Positions 7,398 through 14,274 of a stretch of DNA of 15,013 nucleotides are shown here, in pieces (positions within the stretch are counted from its first letter, which is position 1; each line of letters starts with the position of its first letter). This DNA comes from Prevotellaceae bacterium (lineage in GTDB: Bacteria; Bacteroidota; Bacteroidia; Bacteroidales; UBA932). The stretch covers positions 1 to 15,013 of the forward strand of contig JAIRXY010000157.1 in the NCBI GenBank assembly GCA_031268055.1, read 5' to 3'. The notes under the pieces are model-generated. The model was not told where the DNA came from and searched no databases. It was given only the letters and a program-made list of their open reading frames with translations. The position numbers and the translations under genes were made by a program.

Positions 7398-7856
7398 ATG
7401 TTTATAGGTAGCCATACATGCAAGCTCGACGAAAAGGGAAGAGTCCCGTTTCCGGCAGCATTCCGCGCCTCCGCCGCCTCAAGCGACGGGCAGGTGCGGC
7501 TTGTTGTGCAGCGCGAGCCGGCGGTAAAGTACCTTACGATAATGACCAAAGCGGTGTGCGAGCAGGAGGTTGAGTTCTTCGAGAAGTCGCTCGACCCATA
7601 CGACGACGAGCAGCGCCACCTCATTGACGATTTGTTTCAAAACATGGATTCGATAGACCTTGACGCCGCGGGGCGCATACAGCTGCCCAAGCGGTTTGTA
7701 GAAAAAGCAGGCATCAGCAAGGAGGTGACCTTTGTGGGCGTGGGCAACAAGGTGAAGCTCTGGGATAAGGCTACCTACGACCAGAGCGTTATGCCCGACG
7801 AGGAGGCTGCGGCGTTGAGGAGAAAGTACTTGAGAAGAAAGGAAAAAACAACCTAA
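7398..7856 (+). CDS. mraZ: Transcriptional regulator MraZ
   Basis: First gene of the division/cell-wall cluster and a DNA-binding regulator that forms ring-shaped oligomers and represses its own operon in E. coli (family knowledge). The 152-residue protein has two AbrB-like half-repeats: one opening MFIGSHTCKLDEKGRVPFPAAFR, the other IDLDAAGRIQLPKRF at about residues 83-97. Both carry the characteristic D-x-x-GR-hydrophobic-x-hydrophobic-P pattern. Length is normal for the family. The ATG is about 20 nt past the predicted transcription start. It is followed in the same reading frame by rsmH, with only one TAA and 12 nt between stop and next start. A periodic TG array at its promoter is the likely operator. 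Confidence 0.95.
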   Translation: MFIGSHTCKLDEKGRVPFPAAFRASAASSDGQVRLVVQREPAVKYLTIMTKAVCEQEVEFFEKSLDPYDDEQRHLIDDLFQNMDSIDLDAAGRIQLPKRFVEKAGISKEVTFVGVGNKVKLWDKATYDQSVMPDEEAAALRRKYLRRKEKTT

Positions 7857-7868
7857 CAATTTGAAATT

Positions 7869-8780
7869 TTGAACTCATACCACGTACCGGTTTTGCTAAA
7901 AGAAAGCGTAGACGGCTTGGAGGTAAACCCCAGCGGCGTTTACGTTGACCTGACGTTTGGCGGCGGCGGGCACTCGCGCGAGATACTGAAGCGCCTGGGT
8001 CGCGGAGGTCGCCTGATAGCGTTTGACCAAGACGCCGACGCCCTCAGGGCGGGCAGCGTGGTGGACAGCAAGCGGCTAACGCTGGTGAGGGGCAACTTCC
8101 GCTTTTTGCGAAGCTACCTGCGCTACTATGCGGTAGAGGAGGTAGACGGAATTTTGGGAGACCTTGGCGTGTCGTGGCACCAGCTTGACACCGCCGAGCG
8201 CGGCTTCTCCTTCAGGTTTGACGCGCAGCTCGACATGCGCATGAACAGCCAGGGCGAGCGCACGGCAGAAGCGCTGCTCAACACGTACAGCGTGTCGGAG
8301 CTGGGCAGAATTTTTTCCGACTACGGCGAGCTGTGCAACGCTTCCAAAATAGCCAAGTTTATAGAGGCGGCGCGGCGCAAATCGCACATTGTAGCGGCCA
8401 GCGAGCTGGTAGAAATACTGCGCCCCGTGCTCCCGCCATTTGACGAGCACAAGTACCTGGCCAGAATCTTTCAGGCGCTGCGCATAGAGGTGAATCAGGA
8501 GATGCTGGCGCTGGAGCAAATGCTGGAACAGGCGGCAAAATCGCTGAAGGTGGGTGGCCGAATGTCAATCATTACCTACCACTCGCTGGAGGACAGAAGG
8601 GTGAAGAACTATATGAAGTGCGGCAACGTAAGCGGGCGAGCCAAGAGGGATATTTTCGGAAACGTGAACGCTCCGCTTAAAGTAGTAAACAAAAAAGTGA
8701 TACTTCCCAGCGACGAGGAGGTGCAGAAAAACCCGCGGTCGCGGAGCGCAAAGCTCCGCGTCGCACAAAAAATAGCGTAG
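7869..8780 (+). CDS. rsmH: 16S rRNA (cytosine(1402)-N(4))-methyltransferase RsmH
   Basis: Methylates N4 of C1402 in 16S rRNA with S-adenosylmethionine, fine-tuning the ribosomal P site (established for the family; old name mraW). Seen: YHVPVLL at residues 4-10, the SAM-binding loop DLTFGGGGHS at 27-36, AFDQD with acidic Asp53, DGILGDLGVSWHQLD at 93-107, YHSLEDRRVK at 237-246 and the C-terminal NPRSRSAKLR at 288-297. At 303 residues it is full length. The frame has no ATG before the conserved N-terminus. Upstream lies the mraZ stop in the same frame, leaving TTG (7869), or less likely ATT (7866), as start. ftsL follows after 3 nt, so translation is probably coupled. Confidence 0.96.
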   Translation: MNSYHVPVLLKESVDGLEVNPSGVYVDLTFGGGGHSREILKRLGRGGRLIAFDQDADALRAGSVVDSKRLTLVRGNFRFLRSYLRYYAVEEVDGILGDLGVSWHQLDTAERGFSFRFDAQLDMRMNSQGERTAEALLNTYSVSELGRIFSDYGELCNASKIAKFIEAARRKSHIVAASELVEILRPVLPPFDEHKYLARIFQALRIEVNQEMLALEQMLEQAAKSLKVGGRMSIITYHSLEDRRVKNYMKCGNVSGRAKRDIFGNVNAPLKVVNKKVILPSDEEVQKNPRSRSAKLRVAQKIA

Positions 8781-8783
8781 AGT

Positions 8784-9167
8784 ATGCTTTTCAAGAAGCC
8801 TGTAGAGTTTGAAGACGTAAAGGAGCTCAAGAAAAAAACCAAGCTCAAGCTGACCGATGTTGTCACCGGCAACGCCAACCTGCGCCGCATGTTGAGCGAC
8901 AACATCGGATTCCTCCTCCTTTTGGCGGCCGTTGGCTTTCTGTACATCTTCAACCACTACGCGGTGGAAAGCAAGGTGAAGCGCAAGGTGGAGCTTCAGG
9001 AAAAGGTGAATAGCCTGAAGGACGAGGCAACCGCTACCCACGCCCAGCTCATAGGCATTACCAGCCAAACGAGCGTAATAAAGGAGGTGGAGCGCAGGGG
9101 GCTGAGCCTGAAGGAATCGCAAAAGCCGCCTGTGAGGATAGCCGGCGACATGGAGCGCCGGAAGTAA
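8784..9167 (+). CDS. ftsL: FtsL-like cell-division protein
   Basis: Small bitopic inner-membrane protein of the divisome, expected to join the FtsQ-FtsB-FtsL complex that controls septal synthesis by FtsW and FtsI (family knowledge). The 127 residues comprise a basic cytoplasmic part (1-40), one membrane segment (about 41-58, GFLLLLAAVGFLYIF), and an extracytoplasmic heptad-like helix rich in Lys/Glu/Leu (about 61-92). This matches the FtsL layout, although FtsL sequences are poorly conserved. The assignment rests mainly on topology and on its place between rsmH and ftsI. ATG starts 3 nt after the rsmH stop. Confidence 0.85.
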   Translation: MLFKKPVEFEDVKELKKKTKLKLTDVVTGNANLRRMLSDNIGFLLLLAAVGFLYIFNHYAVESKVKRKVELQEKVNSLKDEATATHAQLIGITSQTSVIKEVERRGLSLKESQKPPVRIAGDMERRK

Positions 9168-9194
9168 AATTTTAAAACCATAATTGCTGTAGCT

Positions 9195-11342
9195 GTGTCA
9201 GTAAAGTCTACCATAAGAAACCGCTTTACCTTCGTATACCTTACGCTGGCGCTTGTTGCTATCGCCATAGCGGTGCAGCTGGTGCGGATTGCTACCGGCA
9301 TGGACGGCAAGTGGAAGACGGTGGTCGAAATTAAGGATAGGATATACCGCGAAAAGGCCATTCCGGTTGGCCGCGGCAACATCCTGGCGTACGACGAGAA
9401 GCTGCTGGCCACCACCATCTACAGCTACAAGCTGTTTAGCGACCTCAACGCAACGGGGCTCCACGACGCTACGTTCAACAAGTACGTTGACACGGTGGCG
9501 CTGAGCCTGCACCGCGTCATTAAGGATAAAAGCGCCGAGGCCTACGCCAGAGCGCTGAAAAGCGACCGGCAGAAAGCGCTCAACGACGCCAAAAAGAAAA
9601 CGCACCGCTACCGCCCGCTGGTAGCCCGCGCCGTTACCTACACCGAGATGAAGAAGCTGAGCGAAACGCCGCTTCTGAGCCGCGACCCCAACAGCGGTGG
9701 GCTGATTGTAGAGCCGCAGATACGCCGCCTGCTGCCCTACGAGGCCGTGGCGCGAAACACCGTAGGCCGCACCAACGGCGAGGGGCGGGGGTACGTAGGC
9801 ATTGAGTACTTCTTCAACAAGGAGCTGGCCGGCAAGCAGGGCATGGTGAAGCTGCGCAAAACGGTGGGGAAAAAGCAGTGGATACCCCTGCAAAGCAAGC
9901 CCGACGTAGCGCCGGTGGAGGGCAGCGACATTATCACCACGCTCGACGTAGACTTGCAGGAAATGGCGGAGGGCGAAATTGTGAAAAGCCTGCTGAAAAA
10001 CCCCGACCTCGAGTGGGGTACCGCCGTGATTATGGAGGTGGCCACCGGCGAGGTGCGCGCCATTGCCAACAAGAAGCGGGAGGGAAAAGACCGCATTGTG
10101 GAGGAAGAAAACTACGCGCTATACTACAGCAAAGACCCGGGGTCGACCTTCAAGCTGGCCTCCTTCATGATTATGCTGGAGAAGAACCTCAAGCTCACCG
10201 ACACGGTGGACACCAAGGACGGCAAGACAACCAAGTACGGCAAAACCTTTGAGGACGAAGGCTCAAAGGGTGGCGTGCTAACGCTACAGCAGGCGTTTGA
10301 AAAATCGTCGAACGTGGGCACGATTGAGCTGTCGAAAAGGCTATACGAGAGCAAGGACGGCAAGCGGGATTTTGCAGAGCGCATTGAGGCGCTCAAGCTC
10401 AGGGAGGTGGTAAACTTTGACATCTCGCCCGGCAAGACGGGCGTTGCGCCAAACATCAAGTCGGTGGACAGGTTTTCGGGGCTCACCCTGGAGATGATGA
10501 GCATAGGCTACGAGCTCGAGATAACGCCCATGCAAACGCTGGCGCTCTACAACGCCGTGGCAAACAACGGCGTGATGGTGCACCCCAAGTTCATAAAGGC
10601 GGTGCGGCAGGACGGCAGAGTAGTAAGAACGTTCCCAACGCAGGTGGTGCACGCCTCCATCTGCTCAAAGAGCACGCTGGACAACCTGCACCAAATGCTG
10701 GTGGCAACGGTGGAGAACGGCACGGCGCGGAGGGCGCGCAGCAGCTCATTCCTGATTGCCGGAAAAACGGGCACCGCGCACATTGCCGAGCCGCAGCGAG
10801 GGTACACTAACCAGAAGCTGTCGTCGTTTGCGGGGTACTTTCCGGCCGACAGGCCTGTGTACAGCTGCATCGTGGCGTTCAAGACAATCAACACGCCCAA
10901 CAAGGCATACGGCGGCGCCATTGCCGCGCCGGTGTTCAAGGAGATAGCAGAAAAGGTATACGCGCGCTCCGTCACGTGGCAGCCACCCATAACGGAGAAG
11001 GCCGCGCTTGCCGAAGCCCCCTACACCAAAAGCGGCAGCTACAGCAAGCTACAGCAGGCGCTTGGCCGCTTCGACCTTGCCCTGAGCGCCGAGCCCTACG
11101 CGAGCGAGTGGGTCACCACTGAGCAGCGCGGCAGCGAGGTGGTGGCCTACAACAGGGGGATGGTGAAAAGCCTTACCCCCAACGTCAAGAACATGGGCCT
11201 ACAAGACGCCATTTATATCTTGGAAAACAGCGGGCTAAAAGTCCGCTTCTCGGGGAGGGGCGTAATACAGCAGCAAAGCCCCGAGGCGGGAACTCCCTAC
11301 GCTACGGGAGATGTGGTAGCGCTAACGTTGAGCTATAATTAG
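9195..11342 (+). CDS. ftsI: Septal peptidoglycan transpeptidase FtsI (class B PBP) with one PASTA domain
   Basis: Class B penicillin-binding protein cross-linking peptidoglycan at the septum, acting in the periplasm with FtsW (family knowledge). 715 residues. Seen: an N-terminal membrane anchor (about 12-33), a dimerisation/pedestal region beginning around VGRGNILAYDEKLLATT, and a transpeptidase domain with STFK (Ser317 the nucleophile), SSN (371-373) and KTGT (524-527). All three catalytic motifs are intact. A C-terminal PASTA domain spans about 655-714 (MGLQDAIYILENSGLKV). The earlier KTG at 414-416 is not the catalytic one. The start is GTG at 9195, 27 nt after ftsL; there is no in-frame ATG before the membrane segment. 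A single PASTA is common in Bacteroidetes FtsI. murE follows after 16 nt. Confidence 0.94.
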   Translation: MSVKSTIRNRFTFVYLTLALVAIAIAVQLVRIATGMDGKWKTVVEIKDRIYREKAIPVGRGNILAYDEKLLATTIYSYKLFSDLNATGLHDATFNKYVDTVALSLHRVIKDKSAEAYARALKSDRQKALNDAKKKTHRYRPLVARAVTYTEMKKLSETPLLSRDPNSGGLIVEPQIRRLLPYEAVARNTVGRTNGEGRGYVGIEYFFNKELAGKQGMVKLRKTVGKKQWIPLQSKPDVAPVEGSDIITTLDVDLQEMAEGEIVKSLLKNPDLEWGTAVIMEVATGEVRAIANKKREGKDRIVEEENYALYYSKDPGSTFKLASFMIMLEKNLKLTDTVDTKDGKTTKYGKTFEDEGSKGGVLTLQQAFEKSSNVGTIELSKRLYESKDGKRDFAERIEALKLREVVNFDISPGKTGVAPNIKSVDRFSGLTLEMMSIGYELEITPMQTLALYNAVANNGVMVHPKFIKAVRQDGRVVRTFPTQVVHASICSKSTLDNLHQMLVATVENGTARRARSSSFLIAGKTGTAHIAEPQRGYTNQKLSSFAGYFPADRPVYSCIVAFKTINTPNKAYGGAIAAPVFKEIAEKVYARSVTWQPPITEKAALAEAPYTKSGSYSKLQQALGRFDLALSAEPYASEWVTTEQRGSEVVAYNRGMVKSLTPNVKNMGLQDAIYILENSGLKVRFSGRGVIQQQSPEAGTPYATGDVVALTLSYN

Positions 11343-11358
11343 AGTAAACAGTTGAGCT

Positions 11359-12825
11359 ATGAATTTTACAGAAATACTAAAGCAGGTAGACACGCTGGAG
11401 GTGCACGGCAGCCCCGACGTTGACATTACCTCCATCAGCAATAGCAGCAGGGAGGCCGGCAAGGGCTGCTGCTTTGTGGCGCTTAGGGGCGCTCAGGCCG
11501 ACGGGCACGCGTTTATCCCCGGCGCCGTTGCCGGCGGCGCAGCCGCCGTTATTTGCGAGCAGCTACCCGATGCGCTTAGCCCCAGCGTCTGCTACGCCGT
11601 GGTGAAGAGCAGCAGCAGCGCGGTGGGGCTGGCAGCGTCGGCGTTTTACGGCAACCCTTCGCGCAAGCTCAGGCTGGTGGGCATAACCGGAACTAACGGG
11701 AAAACAACCACCGCAACCCTACTCTACCGCCTCTTCAAGGCGCTGGGGTACAAGGTAGGGCTTATCTCTACGGTGGTCTATCAGGTAGACGATACATCGC
11801 TTGAGGCAACCAACACCACGCCCGACGCCATTACCCTCAACCGGATGATGCGCCAGATGGTGGAGCAGGGCTGCTCCTACTGCTTTATGGAGGTGAGCTC
11901 GCACGCCATTGTGCAGCAGCGTATCGGCGGGCTGCACTTTGCAGGCGGCATTTTCAGCAACCTTACGCACGACCACCTCGACTACCACAGGACGTTTGAG
12001 GAGTACCTCAGGGCAAAGAAGATGTTCTTTGACGCGCTGCCCAAAGAGGCATTTGCGCTTACCAACGCCGACGAGCGCAACGGGAAAGTAATGGTGCAGA
12101 ACACCCAGGCGCAGGTAAAAACCTACGGCCTGCGCACGCCCGCTGACTTCAAGTGCCGCATCGTGGAGCAGCACATAGACGGAATGTTGCTCGACCTCAA
12201 CGGAACGGAGCTTTGGACAAAGCTCATTGGCGACTTCAACGCCTACAACGTAAGCGCCGTCTACGGGGCGGCCATGCTGCTGGGCGCGTCGCACGACGAG
12301 GTGGTGCGCATTATCAGCACGCTTAGCGCGGTGGCCGGACGGTTTGAGTACGTAAAGTCAGACGGCGGCGTTACCGCCATTGTGGACTACGCGCACACCC
12401 CCGACGCGCTCGCCAACGTCCTTGCCACCATCAACAGGCTGCGCAGGGACGGACAGAAGCTGATAGTGGTGGTGGGCTGCGGCGGCAACCGCGACCGCAC
12501 CAAGCGCCCCATCATGGCGCACGAGGCCACCGAAAACAGCGACGTAGTAATCCTCACCAGCGACAACCCCCGCGAGGAAAACCCGCAGGATATTCTGGAC
12601 GAAATGTACGCCGGCGTGAGCGCCGCGGCGCGCAAAAAAACCACCGTCATTGCCGACCGCCGCGAGGCAATCAACACCGCGGTGACGTTTGCCCAAAAGG
12701 GCGACATCATTCTGGTGGCAGGCAAGGGGCACGAAACCTACCAGATTGTAGGAAAAGAGAAGCTCCACTTTGACGACAAGGAAGCGCTAACGGCAGCCTT
12801 TGCCAAATTTGACCCGACCCGTTGA
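11359..12825 (+). CDS. murE: UDP-MurNAc-L-Ala-D-Glu:meso-diaminopimelate ligase MurE
   Basis: Cytoplasmic ATP-dependent ligase adding the third residue of the peptidoglycan stem peptide. The 488-residue protein has the ATP loop GTNGKTT (111-117), a Lys in YLRAKK (Lys220 probable carbamylated residue), the central motif SNLTHDHLDYH (200-210), VDYAHTPDAL (342-351), GCGGNRDRTKRP (373-384) and DNPR at 402-405. DNPR is the signature of enzymes choosing meso-diaminopimelate over lysine, so the wall is predicted to be of the DAP type, as expected for this phylum. ATG at 11359 lies 16 nt after ftsI. The final codons (FDPTR) and the stop lie inside the flank of an inverted repeat, so the C-terminus may have been altered by that element. 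Confidence 0.96.
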   Translation: MNFTEILKQVDTLEVHGSPDVDITSISNSSREAGKGCCFVALRGAQADGHAFIPGAVAGGAAAVICEQLPDALSPSVCYAVVKSSSSAVGLAASAFYGNPSRKLRLVGITGTNGKTTTATLLYRLFKALGYKVGLISTVVYQVDDTSLEATNTTPDAITLNRMMRQMVEQGCSYCFMEVSSHAIVQQRIGGLHFAGGIFSNLTHDHLDYHRTFEEYLRAKKMFFDALPKEAFALTNADERNGKVMVQNTQAQVKTYGLRTPADFKCRIVEQHIDGMLLDLNGTELWTKLIGDFNAYNVSAVYGAAMLLGASHDEVVRIISTLSAVAGRFEYVKSDGGVTAIVDYAHTPDALANVLATINRLRRDGQKLIVVVGCGGNRDRTKRPIMAHEATENSDVVILTSDNPREENPQDILDEMYAGVSAAARKKTTVIADRREAINTAVTFAQKGDIILVAGKGHETYQIVGKEKLHFDDKEALTAAFAKFDPTR

Positions 12826-12915
12826 CCCTAACAGGGTTTAAAACCCTGTTAGGGTGTTAAGCCCGGGTCAAGAGGAGAATTTGACCATAACAGAGTTCAA
12901 AATCCCGTTAGGATT
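12809..12915. repeat. Duplicated palindromic element between murE and mraY
   Basis: Arms ACCCTAACAGGGTTT (12825-12839) and AAACCCTGTTAGGGT (12841-12855) are a perfect 15-bp inverted repeat around one A; each arm is itself a small hairpin (CCCT/AGGG). An outer pair, TTGACCCG (12809-12816) and CGGGTCAA (12864-12871), encloses it. A diverged copy lies at 12881-12914: 28 of 34 bases agree with 12822-12855. No T-run follows, so it is not a standard terminator. It more likely acts as an RNA structure in the operon message or is a dispersed repeat. The murE stop lies within the outer stem-loop. Confidence 0.85.
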
Positions 12916-12937
12916 AGAAAGATTAGAAGAATTAGGA
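12911..12937 (+). repeat. Three tandem 9-bp GATTAGAA-like units
   Basis: After the second palindrome come GATTAGAAA, GATTAGAAG and AATTAGGAT in tandem, imperfect copies of one 9-bp unit. They fill the space just ahead of mraY. No function is evident. Confidence 0.5.
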
Positions 12938-12962
12938 TATAACTTGTAAACTGATAAAAGCT

Positions 12963-14213
12963 ATGCTATACCACCTCATTAGCTACTTAGGGAGCGTTTA
13001 TGATTTCCCCGGCGAGCGGCTGTTTGGCTACATCTCGTTTCGCGCCGGCGTGGGCGTGCTGATGTCGCTGACTATGGGGCTAATGTTTGGCCGGCGCATC
13101 ATCAGGCTGCTGCAAAGGAAGCTCATCGGAGAGGAGGTGCGCGACCTCGGGCTCGAGGGGCAGCTCCAGAAGCGCGGAACGCCCACCATGGGAGGCCTCA
13201 TCATCCTGCTCAGCATCCTCGTCCCAACGCTGCTGCTGGCCGACCTCACCAACATGTACACGTGGCTTATGGTCATCAGCACCGTATGGCTCGGCACGCT
13301 GGGCTTTCTGGACGACTACATCAAGGTGTTCAAGAAGAACAAGTCGGGGCTACAGGGCAAGTTTAAGATAGTGGGGCAGGTAGGCTTGGGCATAATCATC
13401 AGCCTCCTGCTCTACGCGGGCGATACCTTTGTGGTGCGCGACAGGCTTCCCGCAGGCCACCCCGAGGCGCAGCGGGTAGCCATAGGGAGCGCAGAGAATC
13501 CAAAGGTAATCTACCTCAGCGAGGCGCGCAAGAGCACCAAGACAACCATACCGTTCTTCAAGAACAACGAGCTGGACTACACCATGCTCGTCCCCGGCTT
13601 CCTGAGGGAGCATCAGCAGGCTGCCGGATGGATTATCTTCACGCTGGTCACCATCTTTATCGTAACGTCGGTGTCCAATGGCGCCAACCTGACCGATGGC
13701 ATGGACGGGCTGGCCGCGGGCGTATCCATCATCATTGGCGTAACGCTGGGCATCCTTGCGTACCTGTCGAGCAACGTGATTTACGCCGACTACCTGCAAA
13801 TACTGTACATCCCCAGCTCCGGCGAAATGGTCATCTTCATGGCCATTGTCATAGGCGCGCTCATAGGCTTCCTGTGGTACAACTGCTACCCGGCGCAGGT
13901 GTTCATGGGCGACACGGGCAGCCTTGCGCTGGGCGGCATTATTGCCGTATTTGCCATCATCATCCGCAAGGAGCTGCTCATTCCCATTCTGTGCGGCGTA
14001 TTCCTTGCCGAAAGCCTGTCGGTGCTCATTCAGGTAGGCTACTTTAAGTATACGAAGTGGAGGTATGGTCAGGGGCGCAGGATATTCCTCATGGCGCCGC
14101 TGCACCACCACTACCAGAAGAAGGGCATGCCCGAGGCAAAGATTGTGGTACGATTTTGGATTATTACAGCGCTGCTGGCCATTGCAGCCGTGCTGACGCT
14201 CAAAGTAAGATAG
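12963..14213 (+). CDS. mraY: Phospho-N-acetylmuramoyl-pentapeptide transferase MraY
   Basis: Integral membrane enzyme that joins UDP-MurNAc-pentapeptide to undecaprenyl phosphate, forming lipid I. In 416 residues it keeps the family motifs: TPTMGG (73-78), FLDDYIKV with Asp117-Asp118, NLTDGMDGLA (242-251), GDTGSLALGG (316-325) and APLHHHYQKKG (378-388) with three adjacent His. Many hydrophobic segments are visible, consistent with the family's ten membrane helices. It is longer than E. coli MraY, mainly through a polar stretch at about 155-220, which I believe is usual in Bacteroidetes. ATG at 12963 is 137 nt after murE, the widest gap in the cluster, filled by palindromic repeats. No good ribosome binding site is seen. 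No strong internal promoter is seen, so it is probably read from the mraZ promoter. Confidence 0.96.
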   Translation: MLYHLISYLGSVYDFPGERLFGYISFRAGVGVLMSLTMGLMFGRRIIRLLQRKLIGEEVRDLGLEGQLQKRGTPTMGGLIILLSILVPTLLLADLTNMYTWLMVISTVWLGTLGFLDDYIKVFKKNKSGLQGKFKIVGQVGLGIIISLLLYAGDTFVVRDRLPAGHPEAQRVAIGSAENPKVIYLSEARKSTKTTIPFFKNNELDYTMLVPGFLREHQQAAGWIIFTLVTIFIVTSVSNGANLTDGMDGLAAGVSIIIGVTLGILAYLSSNVIYADYLQILYIPSSGEMVIFMAIVIGALIGFLWYNCYPAQVFMGDTGSLALGGIIAVFAIIIRKELLIPILCGVFLAESLSVLIQVGYFKYTKWRYGQGRRIFLMAPLHHHYQKKGMPEAKIVVRFWIITALLAIAAVLTLKVR

Positions 14214-14231
14214 CGGGGATAGCGCCCCGCT
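14212..14231 (+). terminator. GC-rich hairpin after mraY (possible terminator or attenuator)
   Basis: AGCGGGG (14212-14218) and CCCCGCT (14225-14231) form a 7-bp stem with a 6-nt loop, beginning inside the mraY stop codon. What follows (CATTATTCACC) is AT-rich but has no proper T-run. It may end or weaken the dcw transcript, which would suit the unrelated gene downstream. Confidence 0.45.
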
Positions 14232-14274
14232 CATTATTCACCTAATTTATTCATCGCTAAAAACTAAAAAACTT

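Noticed and set aside
12826..12854. Palindrome after murE as an intrinsic terminator
   Set aside because: No T-run follows on either strand, and termination here would cut off mraY, which lacks a clear promoter of its own.
12809..12937. CRISPR-like array between murE and mraY
   Set aside because: Only two diverged palindromic copies, without regular spacers or nearby cas genes.
12938..12950. TAACTTG as an internal promoter for mraY
   Set aside because: One T short of TAnnTTTG and no -33 element at the right distance; the operon promoter at mraZ suffices.
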